From the NCBI RefSeq assembly GCF_000238915.1, contig NZ_BAEG01000064.1, positions 1 through 64,000 on the forward strand: DNA of 64,000 nt. The letters are read 5' to 3'. Source of the stretch: Arthrobacter globiformis NBRC 12137. GTDB taxonomy: Bacteria; Actinomycetota; Actinomycetes; Actinomycetales; Micrococcaceae. The notes under the pieces are model-generated. The model was not told the origin of the DNA and searched no databases. It saw nothing but the letters and a program-made list of their open reading frames with translations. Shown here piece after piece: positions 50,493 to 59,163 of this stretch. A program made the position numbers and the translations under genes. Numbering within the stretch: position 1 is the stretch's first letter; the number at the start of each line of letters is the position of its first letter.

Positions 50493-50838
50493 TCTGGAAC
50501 TGACCCCCGTCCAGACGGTGGCGTGCTGTTCACCGCTCACCCGGGAACCGCTCTCTGCACCCGAAGCGGAAGGCATCGCTCCGCTGCTGAAAGCGCTGGC
50601 TGATCCGGTGCGGCTGCGGCTGATGTCCCTCGTTGCTTCCCATGAGGGCGGCGAGGCCTGCGTCTGTGATCTGAATGACGCGTTTGAGCTGTCGCAGCCG
50701 ACCATCAGTCACCACCTGAAGCTGCTCCATGAGGTGGGGCTGCTGGACCGCGAAAAGCGGGGGGTGTGGGTGTATTACCGGGCGCGCACCGAGGCTCTGA
50801 CGAACCTCGCTGCCCTGATCGGAGGGCAGGCGAAGTGA
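50488..50838 (+). CDS. arsR: ArsR arsenite-responsive repressor
   Basis: 116 residues from ATG 50488; an upstream in-frame ATG at 50383 would run into the DUF202 gene. The metal site is Cys58 and Cys60 in EACVCDLNDAFELSQPTISH, the classical ArsR Cys-Val-Cys motif on the recognition helix, with an extra Cys13-Cys14 near the N-terminus that could be the third ligand. It should release DNA on binding arsenite. Its start lies in a palindromic operator. Its stop overlaps the aquaporin start (GTGA). Confidence 0.93.
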   Translation: MSLELTPVQTVACCSPLTREPLSAPEAEGIAPLLKALADPVRLRLMSLVASHEGGEACVCDLNDAFELSQPTISHHLKLLHEVGLLDREKRGVWVYYRARTEALTNLAALIGGQAK

Positions 50839-51548
50839 CCAAACTGATGAGGCGGGCCGGTGCGGAGTTCGCGGGCACGGCGTTCCTGGTCATGGCCGTT
50901 GTCGGCTCCGGCGTGATGGCTTCGCGGCTGTCGCCGAACGACGTCGGCCTGCAGCTTTTGCAGAACAGCCTCGCCACGGGTGCCGCCCTGGTGGCGCTGA
51001 TCGTGGCCCTGCAACCGGTTTCGGCCTCGTTCAATCCGGTGGTGACCCTGGCTGAGCGTGCCCTGGGCATGATCGGCACGAGGGCTGCCCTGGCCCTGAT
51101 CGGGGCGCAGTTCCTCGGCGGCCTGGCCGGGACGGTGCTGGCAAACCTGATGTTCGACGTCGGCCCCGTCACCTTCTCCGGCCACGAACGCGCCGGCGCC
51201 GGACTCTGGCTGGGTGAAATCGTGGCCACGGCAGGGCTGCTGCTCGTGGTGTTCGGCACGGTCCGCTCCGGCAGGGCGGACAGGGTGGCGTTCGCCGTCG
51301 GCGGCTACATCACTGCCGCGTACTGGTTCACGAGTTCCACCAGCTTCGCCAATCCCGCCGTGACGGTCGCCCGGACCATCACCGACACGTTTGCCGGGAT
51401 CGCGCCGGCCTCCGCACCCGGCTTCATCCTGGCCCAGCTCCTCGGCGGCGCCGCAGGGTTTGTCCTCGTCCGCCTTCTTTACCCGACGCTCGTCCCCGCC
51501 ACTGCCATGTCCGCCGCGGAAGCGGCCAACCGAAAGGTGCTCTCATGA
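50835..51548 (+). CDS. aqpS: MIP-family aquaglyceroporin (AqpS-like, arsenite channel)
   Basis: 237 residues from GTG 50835, overlapping the arsR stop. Six segments with two half-loops: NPV at 67-69 (SFNPVVTLAE) in place of the first NPA, and NPA at 173-175 (FANPAVTVAR) with the filter Arg180. MIP channels conduct As(OH)3 as a glycerol analogue. Encoded between arsR and arsC it would let arsenite formed inside leave down its gradient, as shown for AqpS of Sinorhizobium. No Acr3 or ArsB pump is in the operon. Confidence 0.9.
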   Translation: MTKLMRRAGAEFAGTAFLVMAVVGSGVMASRLSPNDVGLQLLQNSLATGAALVALIVALQPVSASFNPVVTLAERALGMIGTRAALALIGAQFLGGLAGTVLANLMFDVGPVTFSGHERAGAGLWLGEIVATAGLLLVVFGTVRSGRADRVAFAVGGYITAAYWFTSSTSFANPAVTVARTITDTFAGIAPASAPGFILAQLLGGAAGFVLVRLLYPTLVPATAMSAAEAANRKVLS

Positions 51549-51955
51549 CCGGGAAGCCCTCCGTCCTGTTCGTCTGTGTCCACAACGCCGGCCGCTCCCA
51601 GATGGCCGCCGCGTTCCTGACCACCCTGTCCCGGGGTGAAATCGAAGTCCGCTCCGCCGGGTCCCAGCCGGCGGACAAGGTTAACCCGGCCGCCGTAGAC
51701 GCCATGGCCGAGGTGGGCATCGACATGTCAGCAGAGATTCCGAAGGTCCTCACCACCGAAGCCGTGAAGGAATCCGACGTCGTCATCACCATGGGCTGCG
51801 GCGACGAGTGCCCGTACTTCCCCGGCAAGCGCTACGAGGACTGGGTCCTGGAGGATCCGGCCGGCAAGGGCGTGGACTCCGTCCGGCCCATCCGCGACGA
51901 AATCAAGACCCGGGTCGAGGCCCTGATCGCCTCCCTGACTCCGGCCTCCGCATAA
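51545..51955 (+). CDS. arsC: Thioredoxin-coupled arsenate reductase
   Basis: 136 residues, ATGA overlap with the aquaporin stop. The phosphate loop is CVHNAGRSQMAA (Cys11 to Arg17), and the resolving cysteines are in MGCGDECPYFPGKRYEDW. It is closely similar to the ArsC-like protein at 8978-9412. It reduces arsenate to arsenite, which the channel then releases. Translation is coupled through arsR, aqpS and arsC. Confidence 0.93.
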   Translation: MTGKPSVLFVCVHNAGRSQMAAAFLTTLSRGEIEVRSAGSQPADKVNPAAVDAMAEVGIDMSAEIPKVLTTEAVKESDVVITMGCGDECPYFPGKRYEDWVLEDPAGKGVDSVRPIRDEIKTRVEALIASLTPASA

Positions 51956-51985
51956 GCAAACCCAGCAGGGGAGGGGGTGAGCTGA

Positions 51986-52045
51986 ATGAAGAACGGATGC
52001 TGCGGCGACTCCGGTTGCTGCGACGACGACCAGGACTGCTGCTAA
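51986..52045 (+). CDS. 19-residue peptide with three Cys-Cys pairs in the ars operon
   Basis: ATG 51986 to TAA 52045 encodes MKNGCCGDSGCCDDDQDCC: six Cys in three CC pairs and five Asp in 19 residues. A purine-rich ribosome site (AGGGGAGGGGG) lies about 9 nt upstream. It sits in the 175-bp gap between arsC and arsO, on the operon strand. Vicinal thiols are the classical ligand for As(III), so I infer an arsenite-binding or chaperone peptide. It is far below usual gene-calling limits. Support is composition, position and ribosome site; translation is unproven. Confidence 0.7.
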   Translation: MKNGCCGDSGCCDDDQDCC

Positions 52046-52130
52046 CCCGCGCCGGGCCCTGCCGGCCCCACCCGGCCGGCAGGGCCCACCGAAAACAACT
52101 GCACCACCACTACGGCTGAAAGAGGACACC

Positions 52131-53483
52131 ATGGAGTCAGCGAAGAACCTTCCCGTCGCCGTGATCGGTGCAGGCCCTGTGGGCCTGGCCGCCGCGGCCC
52201 ACCTGCTCGAACGCGGCCTCGAACCGCTGATCCTCGAAGCCGGGACCTCGGCGGGCGCCGCCATCGAGCAGTGGCGCCACATCCGGCTGTTCTCACCGTG
52301 GCGGTTCAACATCGACGCCGCCGCCGTCCGCCTCCTCGAAGCCTCGGACTGGGAATCACCCCGCCCCACGGCCCTGCCCTACGGCGGCGAACTCATCGAC
52401 AACTACCTCGCACCCCTGGCCGCGCACCCGGCCATCAGTTCGCGGCTGCAGACCGGCGCCCGCGTCATCGCCGTCACCCGGGCAGGCCTGGACAAAACCC
52501 ACGTCCGGAACCGCGACACCACCCCCTTTGTGGTCCGCGTGGAACACACGGACGGCGAAACCCGCGACCACACCGTGGCAGCGGTCATCGACGCCTCCGG
52601 CACCTGGGCCACCCGGAACCCGCTGGGCACCTCCGGCCTGCCAGCCATCGGCGAAGACGCCGCCGCGGCCCGAATCTCATCTCCGCTGCCCGACGTCATC
52701 GGCAGGGACCGCGCACGCTTCGCCGGCCGCCGTGTGCTCGTGGTCGGCGCCGGACACTCCGCGGCCAACACCCTGATCAACCTCGCCGACCTAGCCAAAG
52801 ACGCCCCGGACACCCGCATCGTGTGGGCCCTCCGCGGCGACTCCGCAGCCAAGGTCTACGGCGGCGGGGACGCTGACGGGCTGCCCGCCCGCGGCCAGCT
52901 CGGCGCGCGCCTGCGCCGCCTCGTCGAGGCAGGCACCATCGAACTCCACACCCGGTTCGGTATCGCTGCCCTGAATACCCTCGACTCTGCTGTGACCGTC
53001 GAAGCCGTTGACGGGCGCACCCTGAAGGCCGACATCGTAGTGCCCTGCACCGGCTTCCGCCCGGACCTGGACATCCTGCGCGAACTGCGGCTCAACTTGG
53101 ACCCCGCCGTTGAAGCGCCGGTGGACCTCGGCCCGCTGATCGACCCCGAATTCCACTCCTGCGGCACCGTCCCGCCGCACGGCGCGAAACTCCTCGCCCA
53201 CCCGGAGAAGGACTTCTACATTGTCGGCATGAAGTCCTACGGCAGGGCACCGACCTTCCTGCTGGCCACCGGCTACGAGCAGGTCCGCTCCGTCGCCGCG
53301 GCCCTTGCCGGGGACCGCGAAGCCGCGGACACCGTGCACCTGGCACTCCCCGAAACCGGCGTCTGCTCCACCGACGCCGGCACCAGCTGCGACATCCCCG
53401 AACCGGTGCTGGTCGGCTTCCCCACCGGACTGACCCACAACCGTTCCGGCGGCAACCTCACAAAGGAGACAACGCACTCATGA
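52131..53483 (+). CDS. arsO: ArsO-like flavin-dependent monooxygenase
   Basis: 450 residues. The FAD motif is [20 protein letters not shown] and the NADPH motif [20 protein letters not shown], the two-dinucleotide layout of flavin monooxygenases. It has SFW-like [13 protein letters not shown] and a Cys-containing tail ([14 protein letters not shown]). ArsO genes occur in actinobacterial ars clusters (arsRBOCT type); their exact reaction is unclear and oxidation of arsenite or organoarsenicals has been proposed. Its stop overlaps the next arsC start (ATGA). Confidence 0.85.
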   Translation: MESAKNLPVAVIGAGPVGLAAAAHLLERGLEPLILEAGTSAGAAIEQWRHIRLFSPWRFNIDAAAVRLLEASDWESPRPTALPYGGELIDNYLAPLAAHPAISSRLQTGARVIAVTRAGLDKTHVRNRDTTPFVVRVEHTDGETRDHTVAAVIDASGTWATRNPLGTSGLPAIGEDAAAARISSPLPDVIGRDRARFAGRRVLVVGAGHSAANTLINLADLAKDAPDTRIVWALRGDSAAKVYGGGDADGLPARGQLGARLRRLVEAGTIELHTRFGIAALNTLDSAVTVEAVDGRTLKADIVVPCTGFRPDLDILRELRLNLDPAVEAPVDLGPLIDPEFHSCGTVPPHGAKLLAHPEKDFYIVGMKSYGRAPTFLLATGYEQVRSVAAALAGDREAADTVHLALPETGVCSTDAGTSCDIPEPVLVGFPTGLTHNRSGGNLTKETTHS

Positions 53484-53908
53484 CCCAGGACGCCACGCCC
53501 AAGACCCCGTCCGTGCTGTTCGTCTGCAGCAAGAACGGCGGCAAATCCCAGCTCGCCGCCGGCCTGATGAACCAGCTGGCCGCTGGGGCCGTAAAGGTCT
53601 TCTCTGCCGGCACCAAACCCGGCACGTCCCTCAACCCGCAGGCCGTTGACTCCCTGACCGAACTCGGCATCGACATCACCGGCGAACACCCCAAACCGGT
53701 GACGGATGCGGTCTTGGACTCCGTCGACGCCGTCGTCGTCCTTGGCACCGAGGCGAAGCTCGAACCGCGCGGAGGGACCCGCTTCGAGTTCTCGGAAACG
53801 GACGAACCCTCCGAACGCGGTATCGAGGGCATGGAACGCATGCGCCTGGTCCGGGACGACATCGAGGCCCGGGTCCAGAAGCTCTATACGGAGCTCACCG
53901 GGGACTAA
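53480..53908 (+). CDS. arsC: Mycothiol-type arsenate reductase (ArsC1-like)
   Basis: 142 residues. The loop reads [17 protein letters not shown], in which the usual Arg of CX5R is Lys and the NGGKSQ signature matches Corynebacterium arsenate-mycothiol transferases. It lacks the additional cysteines of thioredoxin-type ArsC. Such enzymes form an arseno-mycothiol adduct that mycoredoxin reduces. Its presence with a thioredoxin-type ArsC gives the operon two independent reduction routes. The start overlaps the arsO stop (ATGA). Confidence 0.88.
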   Translation: MTQDATPKTPSVLFVCSKNGGKSQLAAGLMNQLAAGAVKVFSAGTKPGTSLNPQAVDSLTELGIDITGEHPKPVTDAVLDSVDAVVVLGTEAKLEPRGGTRFEFSETDEPSERGIEGMERMRLVRDDIEARVQKLYTELTGD

Positions 53909-53959
53909 CAGTGGCAGCCCCGGCGCTGTCACGGACGGGTTTTTGGTTTGGCAGGTGCC

Positions 53960-54724
53960 TCAGGCAGGAACAACTGCGCTGACCGCGATGACGCCCCCTT
54001 GCGGGTCGCCAATGACGGCGTTGCGGAATCCTGGCGTGCTCATCGGTGCCATCAGGACGCTGCCGCCCAGGGCCACGGCGCGCTCGGCGGTGGAGTCCGC
54101 GTCGCGGACAGCAAAGTTGACGCTCCAGTGCGGCGGGACCGCGGTTCCGCCGGTCGCGGCCACGGCCGCCACGACTTCGCCTGAGCGTCGCCACAGCGAG
54201 AAGGCACCACCGGGCATCGATCCGAGTTCCCAGTCGAAAAGTCCGCCGTAGAACGCCTGAGCCCGGTCTACGTCCGTCGTATGCAGCGAGCTCATTGCCC
54301 AGCAGTCGGGCTCATTGGCGACTCGGGCGCCGTCGCTCTCGCCCGCCTGCCACAGGCAGAACGGGACGCCGGTGGCGTCCGCGAGCACGGCGAGGCGTCC
54401 GTCCGGGCCGCCCCCATACGGACCTGCCAGCAGTGTTCCGCCCGCTTGCTCGGCAAAGGCGAGTGTCTGCGCGACGTCGTCGACCCGAACGTAGGTGTTC
54501 CAGACCGCCGGTGACTGCGGCGGTGCCTGGCCGATCCCGGCCACCAGCCGCCCGTGGTGGCGCGCGGCGAAGTACTCGCCCGCGAGGCCGGACGGCATCG
54601 GGGTTGGGTCATCGAACCTCCAGCCAAAAAGGGGTCCGTAAAACTCCGTGGCGGCCAGCGGATCCGGCTGGAAAGTGTCCACCCGGCACGGCACACCGAT
54701 CGAGGACGTGTCTCGCGATGTCAT
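53960..54724 (-). CDS. Two-domain VOC (glyoxalase-fold) protein
   Basis: 254 residues from ATG 54724, with GGAG 9 nt upstream. Two glyoxalase-like halves: VDTFQPDPLAATEFYGPLFG and YVRVDDVAQTLAFAEQAGG; then SSLHTTDVDRAQAFYGGLFD and NFAVRDADSTAERAVALGG. The pattern matches paralogues of 27-kDa-antigen CFP30B/Rv0887c type actinobacterial VOC proteins. It runs convergently to the ars operon with 51 bp between stops. Substrate unknown. Confidence 0.88.
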   Translation of the reverse strand: MTSRDTSSIGVPCRVDTFQPDPLAATEFYGPLFGWRFDDPTPMPSGLAGEYFAARHHGRLVAGIGQAPPQSPAVWNTYVRVDDVAQTLAFAEQAGGTLLAGPYGGGPDGRLAVLADATGVPFCLWQAGESDGARVANEPDCWAMSSLHTTDVDRAQAFYGGLFDWELGSMPGGAFSLWRRSGEVVAAVAATGGTAVPPHWSVNFAVRDADSTAERAVALGGSVLMAPMSTPGFRNAVIGDPQGGVIAVSAVVPA

Positions 54725-54797
54725 AGGGACGCACTCCGTTCGATGATCGTTCGTCACTTACGATAGCGCCCGAGTCCCCTCCGAAGGCTGCAAACCT

Positions 54798-55214
54798 TCA
54801 GCGCAGCGGGTGACCGTTCGACGGCGGAATACCGGTTCCCGGCGTGCCGGACCGGAGGGGGCCTGCATTGAGCGCGGCGAGTTGGATGGCGCCCATCTGG
54901 AAAGCACCGGCGATCACGATGAGGAAAATGCCGATGGCCAGTACTGACCAGTCGAAGGGCAGGAACGGGAGGGCCACAGTCTCGCGGACGTCTGACTGGT
55001 CCGGTCCGGGCAGGCCCAGCTCCCCGGCGGCGGCGACCGTGGCGACGGATTCCAGGATTCCGGGGAACGCGCCGGCACAACAAACTACGATGCCAACCAC
55101 GCCCACGGCGTTCGTGCCGAACTTGGCGAACGGCCGGTACTGGAGCACTTGTAACGGTCGCAGTACGGACCCCGCTCTATCCCCGGACCCCCGCAGGCCA
55201 TAAGCTCCGAGCAT
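54798..55214 (-). CDS. Small membrane protein, unknown
   Basis: 138 residues from ATG 55214, whose codon overlaps the start codon of the rightward gene in a shared CATG. Two hydrophobic segments (NAVGVVGIVVCCAGAFPGIL and DWSVLAIGIFLIVIAGAFQM) flank a polar loop (GPDQSDVRETVALPFLPF). Composition is protein-like; no family recognised. A leaderless transcript or an in-frame GTG downstream are alternatives for the start. Confidence 0.6.
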   Translation of the reverse strand: MLGAYGLRGSGDRAGSVLRPLQVLQYRPFAKFGTNAVGVVGIVVCCAGAFPGILESVATVAAAGELGLPGPDQSDVRETVALPFLPFDWSVLAIGIFLIVIAGAFQMGAIQLAALNAGPLRSGTPGTGIPPSNGHPLR

Positions 55215-56484
55215 GTCATCAGTCATCGTTTGCAGCGGCCCCCACGACGGCCACGTTTCGCCCATGCTCGGAGTGGCCCGGCAACTGATTGACCGCGGTC
55301 ACCGAGTCCGCTTCCTCACCGGTCCTGGCTACGAAAAAGCCGTCAAGGCCATCGGGGCCGAGTTCCTGCCGCTGGGCCCGGGCGCGGAGGAGCCGCCGAA
55401 GTCCACTGACGCCACCGGCCTGCAGGCGATCCGTCACGGAATGCGGGCGCTGGTGATCGACCCTGCCCGGGGCCAATACCTGCCGCTGGCCGCGGCCATA
55501 GAGGCGGAGCCGGCCGATGCCGTGCTGGCTGAGATCAGTTTCATGGCAGCGGCCATACTGGTCCGGCAGCCCCTGGGGACTCGGCCGCCGGTCATCGCCT
55601 GTGGAATCTTGCCCCTGACCCTCTCCAGCCGGGACTGCGCACCCTTCGGGCTCGGGCTCATGCCCGGAAGCGGTCCGCTGTCACGGTTCCGGAACAGGGC
55701 CCTGAACTGGTTTGTGGCCAACGTGGCGCTCAAGGACACGCAACGGCAGGTCGACGAACGGATGCGTGCGCTGGCCGGAGTGGAGCCCGATGGTTCGTTT
55801 TTCCTCGACTGGATGCGCAGCGCGGAACTCTTCGCCCAGTTCACGGTGGAGGAGTTCGAGTACCCGCGCTCGGATGCGCCGGACAACCTGCGCTTCTTCG
55901 GGCCCATGTCCCGGCACGCCGCATCAGCCTCCGTAACCCCCAAGCCGGACTGGTGGGGCGAGCTGGACGGCTCCCGCCCGGTGGTTTACGTGACGCAGGG
56001 GACCGTCTCCAACGCGGACTTCACCGCCCTGGTGGGCCCCACGCTCGAGGGCCTTGCCGATGAGGACGTCACCGTCGTCGTCAGCACCGGCCGCCGCCCG
56101 CTGTCAGCACTTCCGCCGCTTCCGGCCAATGCCCGGGCCGCCGAGTTCCTGCCGGACGCGGAGCTCCTGCCGAAGGTCTCCGTGTACATCACGAACGGCG
56201 GCTACGGCGGCCTTCACTATGCCATGGAAAACGGCGTGCCCATCGTGGTCGCGGGGGACACCGAGGACAAACCGGAAGGGGCTGCCCGGGTGGCCTGGGC
56301 CGGCGTCGGAATCAATCTCAGAACGGGCCGGCCCAAGCCGGATGCCATCCGCGACGCCGTGCGGAAGGTGCTGAGCGACGGCCGCTACCGGGCCGGGAGC
56401 CAGCGGATCGGCGCGGCCATTGCCGCGTCCCCGGGCGTGGACGGGCTTATCGACGAGATGGAAGCGATGTTACGGAAGGCGTGA
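55213..56484 (+). CDS. MGT-type UDP-glycosyltransferase
   Basis: 423 residues. GT1-family layout: N-terminal SSVIVCSGPHDGHVSPMLGV with the catalytic His, and a C-terminal donor-binding stretch VVYVTQGTVSNADFTALVGP, then AEFLPDAELLPKVSVYITNG and GYGGLHYAMENGVPIVVAGD. These are the features of macrolide and natural-product glycosyltransferases. It overlaps the methyltransferase gene that follows (GTGA), suggesting a glycosylation-methylation pair acting on a small molecule. Confidence 0.88.
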   Translation: MSSVIVCSGPHDGHVSPMLGVARQLIDRGHRVRFLTGPGYEKAVKAIGAEFLPLGPGAEEPPKSTDATGLQAIRHGMRALVIDPARGQYLPLAAAIEAEPADAVLAEISFMAAAILVRQPLGTRPPVIACGILPLTLSSRDCAPFGLGLMPGSGPLSRFRNRALNWFVANVALKDTQRQVDERMRALAGVEPDGSFFLDWMRSAELFAQFTVEEFEYPRSDAPDNLRFFGPMSRHAASASVTPKPDWWGELDGSRPVVYVTQGTVSNADFTALVGPTLEGLADEDVTVVVSTGRRPLSALPPLPANARAAEFLPDAELLPKVSVYITNGGYGGLHYAMENGVPIVVAGDTEDKPEGAARVAWAGVGINLRTGRPKPDAIRDAVRKVLSDGRYRAGSQRIGAAIAASPGVDGLIDEMEAMLRKA

Positions 56485-57170
56485 ACGGCATGGACACTCC
56501 GGAGGACCCGACGGGCAGCCGCGAGCTGAAGCACCTCCAGCATCCGCGCTTCGCCCGCGCTTACGCGCGTGCTGTCGGGCAGATGAACCGCCGCGGTGCC
56601 ACCGATAACCGCCGCCGCATGCTGGCCGGCCTGCACGGGACGGTCATCGAGATCGGCGCAGGGGACGGCTCGGCCTTCGCGCTTTACCCGACGGCCGTCA
56701 CCCACGTCCTGGCCCTGGAGCCCGACGACTACCTCAGAAGCCTTGCCGTGAGCCGCGCCGCCACGGCCGCCGTGCCGGTGACGGTGCGCCCTGGTGCAGC
56801 CGAGCGCATCCCGGCCGACGACGGCAGCGTGGACGCCGTCGTCGCCAGCCTCGTGCTGTGCAGCGTCGCGGACCAGGCTGCCGCGCTCGCGGAAATGCGG
56901 CGTGTCCTGCGCCCCGGCGGGACCCTGGCCTATTACGAGCACGTCCGTTCTGGGCGCCCCGTCCTGGCCGCCGTCGAAGACCTGCTCACGCCGGCATGGC
57001 AGCGCATCGCCGGCGGATGCCACCTCAACCGGGATACCCTCGGCGCCATCGCCGCGGCCGGATTCACCATCCAGGACAACCAGCGCTTCGGGTTCTCCGT
57101 CCAGTCGATGACCCCTCCGGTGGCCCACATTCTCGGCCACGCCACCAGCCCGGGGCCGCCCGCTGGTTGA
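56481..57170 (+). CDS. Class I SAM-dependent methyltransferase
   Basis: 229 residues from GTG 56481. The SAM motif I is GTVIEIGAGDGSAFALYP; motif II region ERIPADDGSVDAVVASLVLC and the post-motif REM-type LAEMRRVLRPGGTLAYYEHV are of the UbiE/COQ5-like class. It is coupled to the glycosyltransferase stop. The substrate is unknown; phenolic or macrolide-like small molecules are plausible. Confidence 0.88.
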   Translation: MNGMDTPEDPTGSRELKHLQHPRFARAYARAVGQMNRRGATDNRRRMLAGLHGTVIEIGAGDGSAFALYPTAVTHVLALEPDDYLRSLAVSRAATAAVPVTVRPGAAERIPADDGSVDAVVASLVLCSVADQAAALAEMRRVLRPGGTLAYYEHVRSGRPVLAAVEDLLTPAWQRIAGGCHLNRDTLGAIAAAGFTIQDNQRFGFSVQSMTPPVAHILGHATSPGPPAG

Positions 57171-57228
57171 GTTGGGGGAGTGAGCCGCTGATTGAAGAAG
57201 TACGACGGCGCCCCGTGGCTTTGGCGGG

Positions 57229-57606
57229 TCAGGCCAGGTTTTCCTTGAGCAGCGCACGGTGTTCGACGGCGGCCGCCTGGTGGAGCTTCCGGCCCGCCGC
57301 CGTGAGTTCGAGGTACAGCGAACGGCGGTCGTCGGCGCAGGACTGGCGGGTCAGCAGGCCGGCCTTCTCCAGCCGGTCCACCACCTTGGAGACGGCGCTC
57401 TGGCTCATCGGGGTCCGCTCGCCAAGTTCCTTCATCCGGCACGATGACTTGCTGTTCTCCGCCACGAGGTCCAGGATCTCGAACTCGTTCAGGCCGATGT
57501 CGAACTTGGCGTCCAGCGCCCGGTCGAGGGCGCACGAAGTGCGGAAGTATGCGTCCTGGATGCTGCGCCATTGCTCAACCAGCAGGCGGTCCGTCGTCGA
57601 AGCCAT
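57229..57606 (-). CDS. MarR family regulator
   Basis: 125 residues. Winged helix: CRMKELGERTPMSQSAVSKV, then DRLEKAGLLTRQSCADDRRS with the Asp-Asp-Arg-Arg wing. It is divergent from an MFS exporter gene, with a MarR-like palindrome in the gap, the standard arrangement of MarR-controlled drug efflux. It should repress the exporter and itself, relieved by a small ligand. Confidence 0.9.
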   Translation of the reverse strand: MASTTDRLLVEQWRSIQDAYFRTSCALDRALDAKFDIGLNEFEILDLVAENSKSSCRMKELGERTPMSQSAVSKVVDRLEKAGLLTRQSCADDRRSLYLELTAAGRKLHQAAAVEHRALLKENLA

Positions 57607-57641
57607 GCCCTGATTTTAGCCGACCGGCGAACTCAAGTCCA

Positions 57642-57690
57642 CGTCATAATATTCCGCGTCATATTCCTTGTCATTGAATGACGCGTCATA
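57642..57690. promoter_or_regulatory. MarR-type operator region with CGTCATA repeats
   Basis: A perfect palindrome GTCATTGAATGAC (57670-57682) and three direct CGTCATA copies (57642-57648, 57657-57663, 57684-57690) lie between the MarR and MFS start codons. The last copy is 14 bp before the MFS start. Confidence 0.7.
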
Positions 57691-57703
57691 TAGATTTTGG
57701 GGC

Positions 57704-59155
57704 ATGACATCACCAACCACCCTCGAACGAAGTGCCGGACCGATTGCCACGGCCGTCCGCTGGACCCGGGCCCAGTGGCTCCTGCTGATGGTTGTCTGCA
57801 CCGTCCTGGCCCTGGACGGGCTGGATGTGTCCATGGTGGGCGTCGCCCTGCCGTCCATCGGGCAGGAACTGAACCTCGGCACGGACGCCCTGCAGTGGAT
57901 CGTCTCCGCCTACGTCCTGGGCTACGGCAGCCTGCTGCTCCTGGGCGGCCGGCTCGCGGACCTCCTGGGCCGCCGACGGATCTTCCTCATTGCCCTCTCG
58001 GTCTTCGCTGCCGCCTCCCTGCTGGGCGGACTCGTGGATGACCCCGCCATCCTCATCGCCACCCGGTTCGTGAAGGGCCTCGCGGCTGCGTTCACGGCGC
58101 CCACGGGCTTCTCCATCATCACCACCAACTTCGCCGAGGGCCGCGAGCGCAACAAGGCCCTCTCCATCTTCACCACCTTCGGTGCCAGCGGCTTCTCCCT
58201 GGGACTCGTCGTCGGCGGCCTCATGACCAGCCTGAGCTGGCGCTGGACGTTCCTGGTCTCCGTGCCGATCGCCGTCCTGGTGGTCATCCTGGGCAACCGC
58301 TTCATCCCGCGCGATACGCCGGACGCCACGGACAGCGGCCACGACATCTGGGGCGCCGTCACCCTCGCGCTGGGCATGCTGGGACTCGTTTACACGCTGG
58401 TGTCCGCACCGGACCAGGGCTGGGGATCTGTGGCAACAATCGCCGGATTCATCATCTCTGCCGCGGTGCTGGCAGCCTTCGCCGTGATCGAGAACAAGGT
58501 CAGGCACCCGCTCATCCGCTTTGGCATCCTGCGCGAGGGCTGGGTGGCGCGGGCCAATCTCAGCGCGGTGGGGCTGTTCGGCTCCTACCTCAGCTTCCAG
58601 TTCATCGTGACGCTTTTCCTGCAGTCCGCCCTGGGTTGGAGCCCGCTGGCGATGGCTCTGGCCCTGCTGCCCACCGGACTGATCGTCGCCACCAGCGCGC
58701 CGTTCGCCGACCGCCTCATCAACGCGTTCGGTGCCACCCGGCTGATCCTGGCCGGACTGGCAGCCATGGGCCTTGGCTACGTCCTGTTCCTCCGGGTGGG
58801 CACCACACCCAACTACGCCCTGGACATCCTGCCGTCCATCATCCTGCTGGGCATCGGCTTTGCCCTCGCCTTCCCGTCCATCAACGTCCAGGCCACCGCG
58901 GGCATCAAGGATTCCGAGCAGGGCCTGGCGGCCGGACTCATCCAGACCAGCACCCAGGTGGGGGCCGCCCTGGTCCTGGCCGTCACCACCGCCATGGTCA
59001 GCGGCGGGCAGTCCGACGGCGGCACCGTCCCCAGCGCCGCCGCCATGCTTGAGCAGTACCGGCCGGGCCTGGTGCTGAGTGCCGCCGTCGCCATCGCCGC
59101 GCTGCTGGTTGCGGCTGTGCCGGCCCGACTGCGGACGGTCGCCTTGGCTGCCTAG
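57704..59155 (+). CDS. DHA2-family MFS drug exporter (14 segments)
   Basis: 483 residues from ATG 57704, chosen over 57668 because that would start within the operator. The first segments LLLMVVCTVLALDGLDVSMV and the motif LGGRLADLLGRRRIFLIALS identify an H+-antiport MFS protein; segment count and the motif IQTSTQVGAALVLAV near the end fit the EmrB/QacA branch. The neighbouring MarR repressor and palindromic operator suggest induction by a toxic compound. Substrate unknown. Confidence 0.92.
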   Translation: MTSPTTLERSAGPIATAVRWTRAQWLLLMVVCTVLALDGLDVSMVGVALPSIGQELNLGTDALQWIVSAYVLGYGSLLLLGGRLADLLGRRRIFLIALSVFAAASLLGGLVDDPAILIATRFVKGLAAAFTAPTGFSIITTNFAEGRERNKALSIFTTFGASGFSLGLVVGGLMTSLSWRWTFLVSVPIAVLVVILGNRFIPRDTPDATDSGHDIWGAVTLALGMLGLVYTLVSAPDQGWGSVATIAGFIISAAVLAAFAVIENKVRHPLIRFGILREGWVARANLSAVGLFGSYLSFQFIVTLFLQSALGWSPLAMALALLPTGLIVATSAPFADRLINAFGATRLILAGLAAMGLGYVLFLRVGTTPNYALDILPSIILLGIGFALAFPSINVQATAGIKDSEQGLAAGLIQTSTQVGAALVLAVTTAMVSGGQSDGGTVPSAAAMLEQYRPGLVLSAAVAIAALLVAAVPARLRTVALAA

Positions 59156-59163
59156 CCCACGTT

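Noticed and set aside
51545-51955. Interpreting the two ArsC-like genes as protein tyrosine phosphatases
   Set aside because: The extra Cys pair in MGCGDEC and the arsR/aqpS context fit arsenate reduction better.
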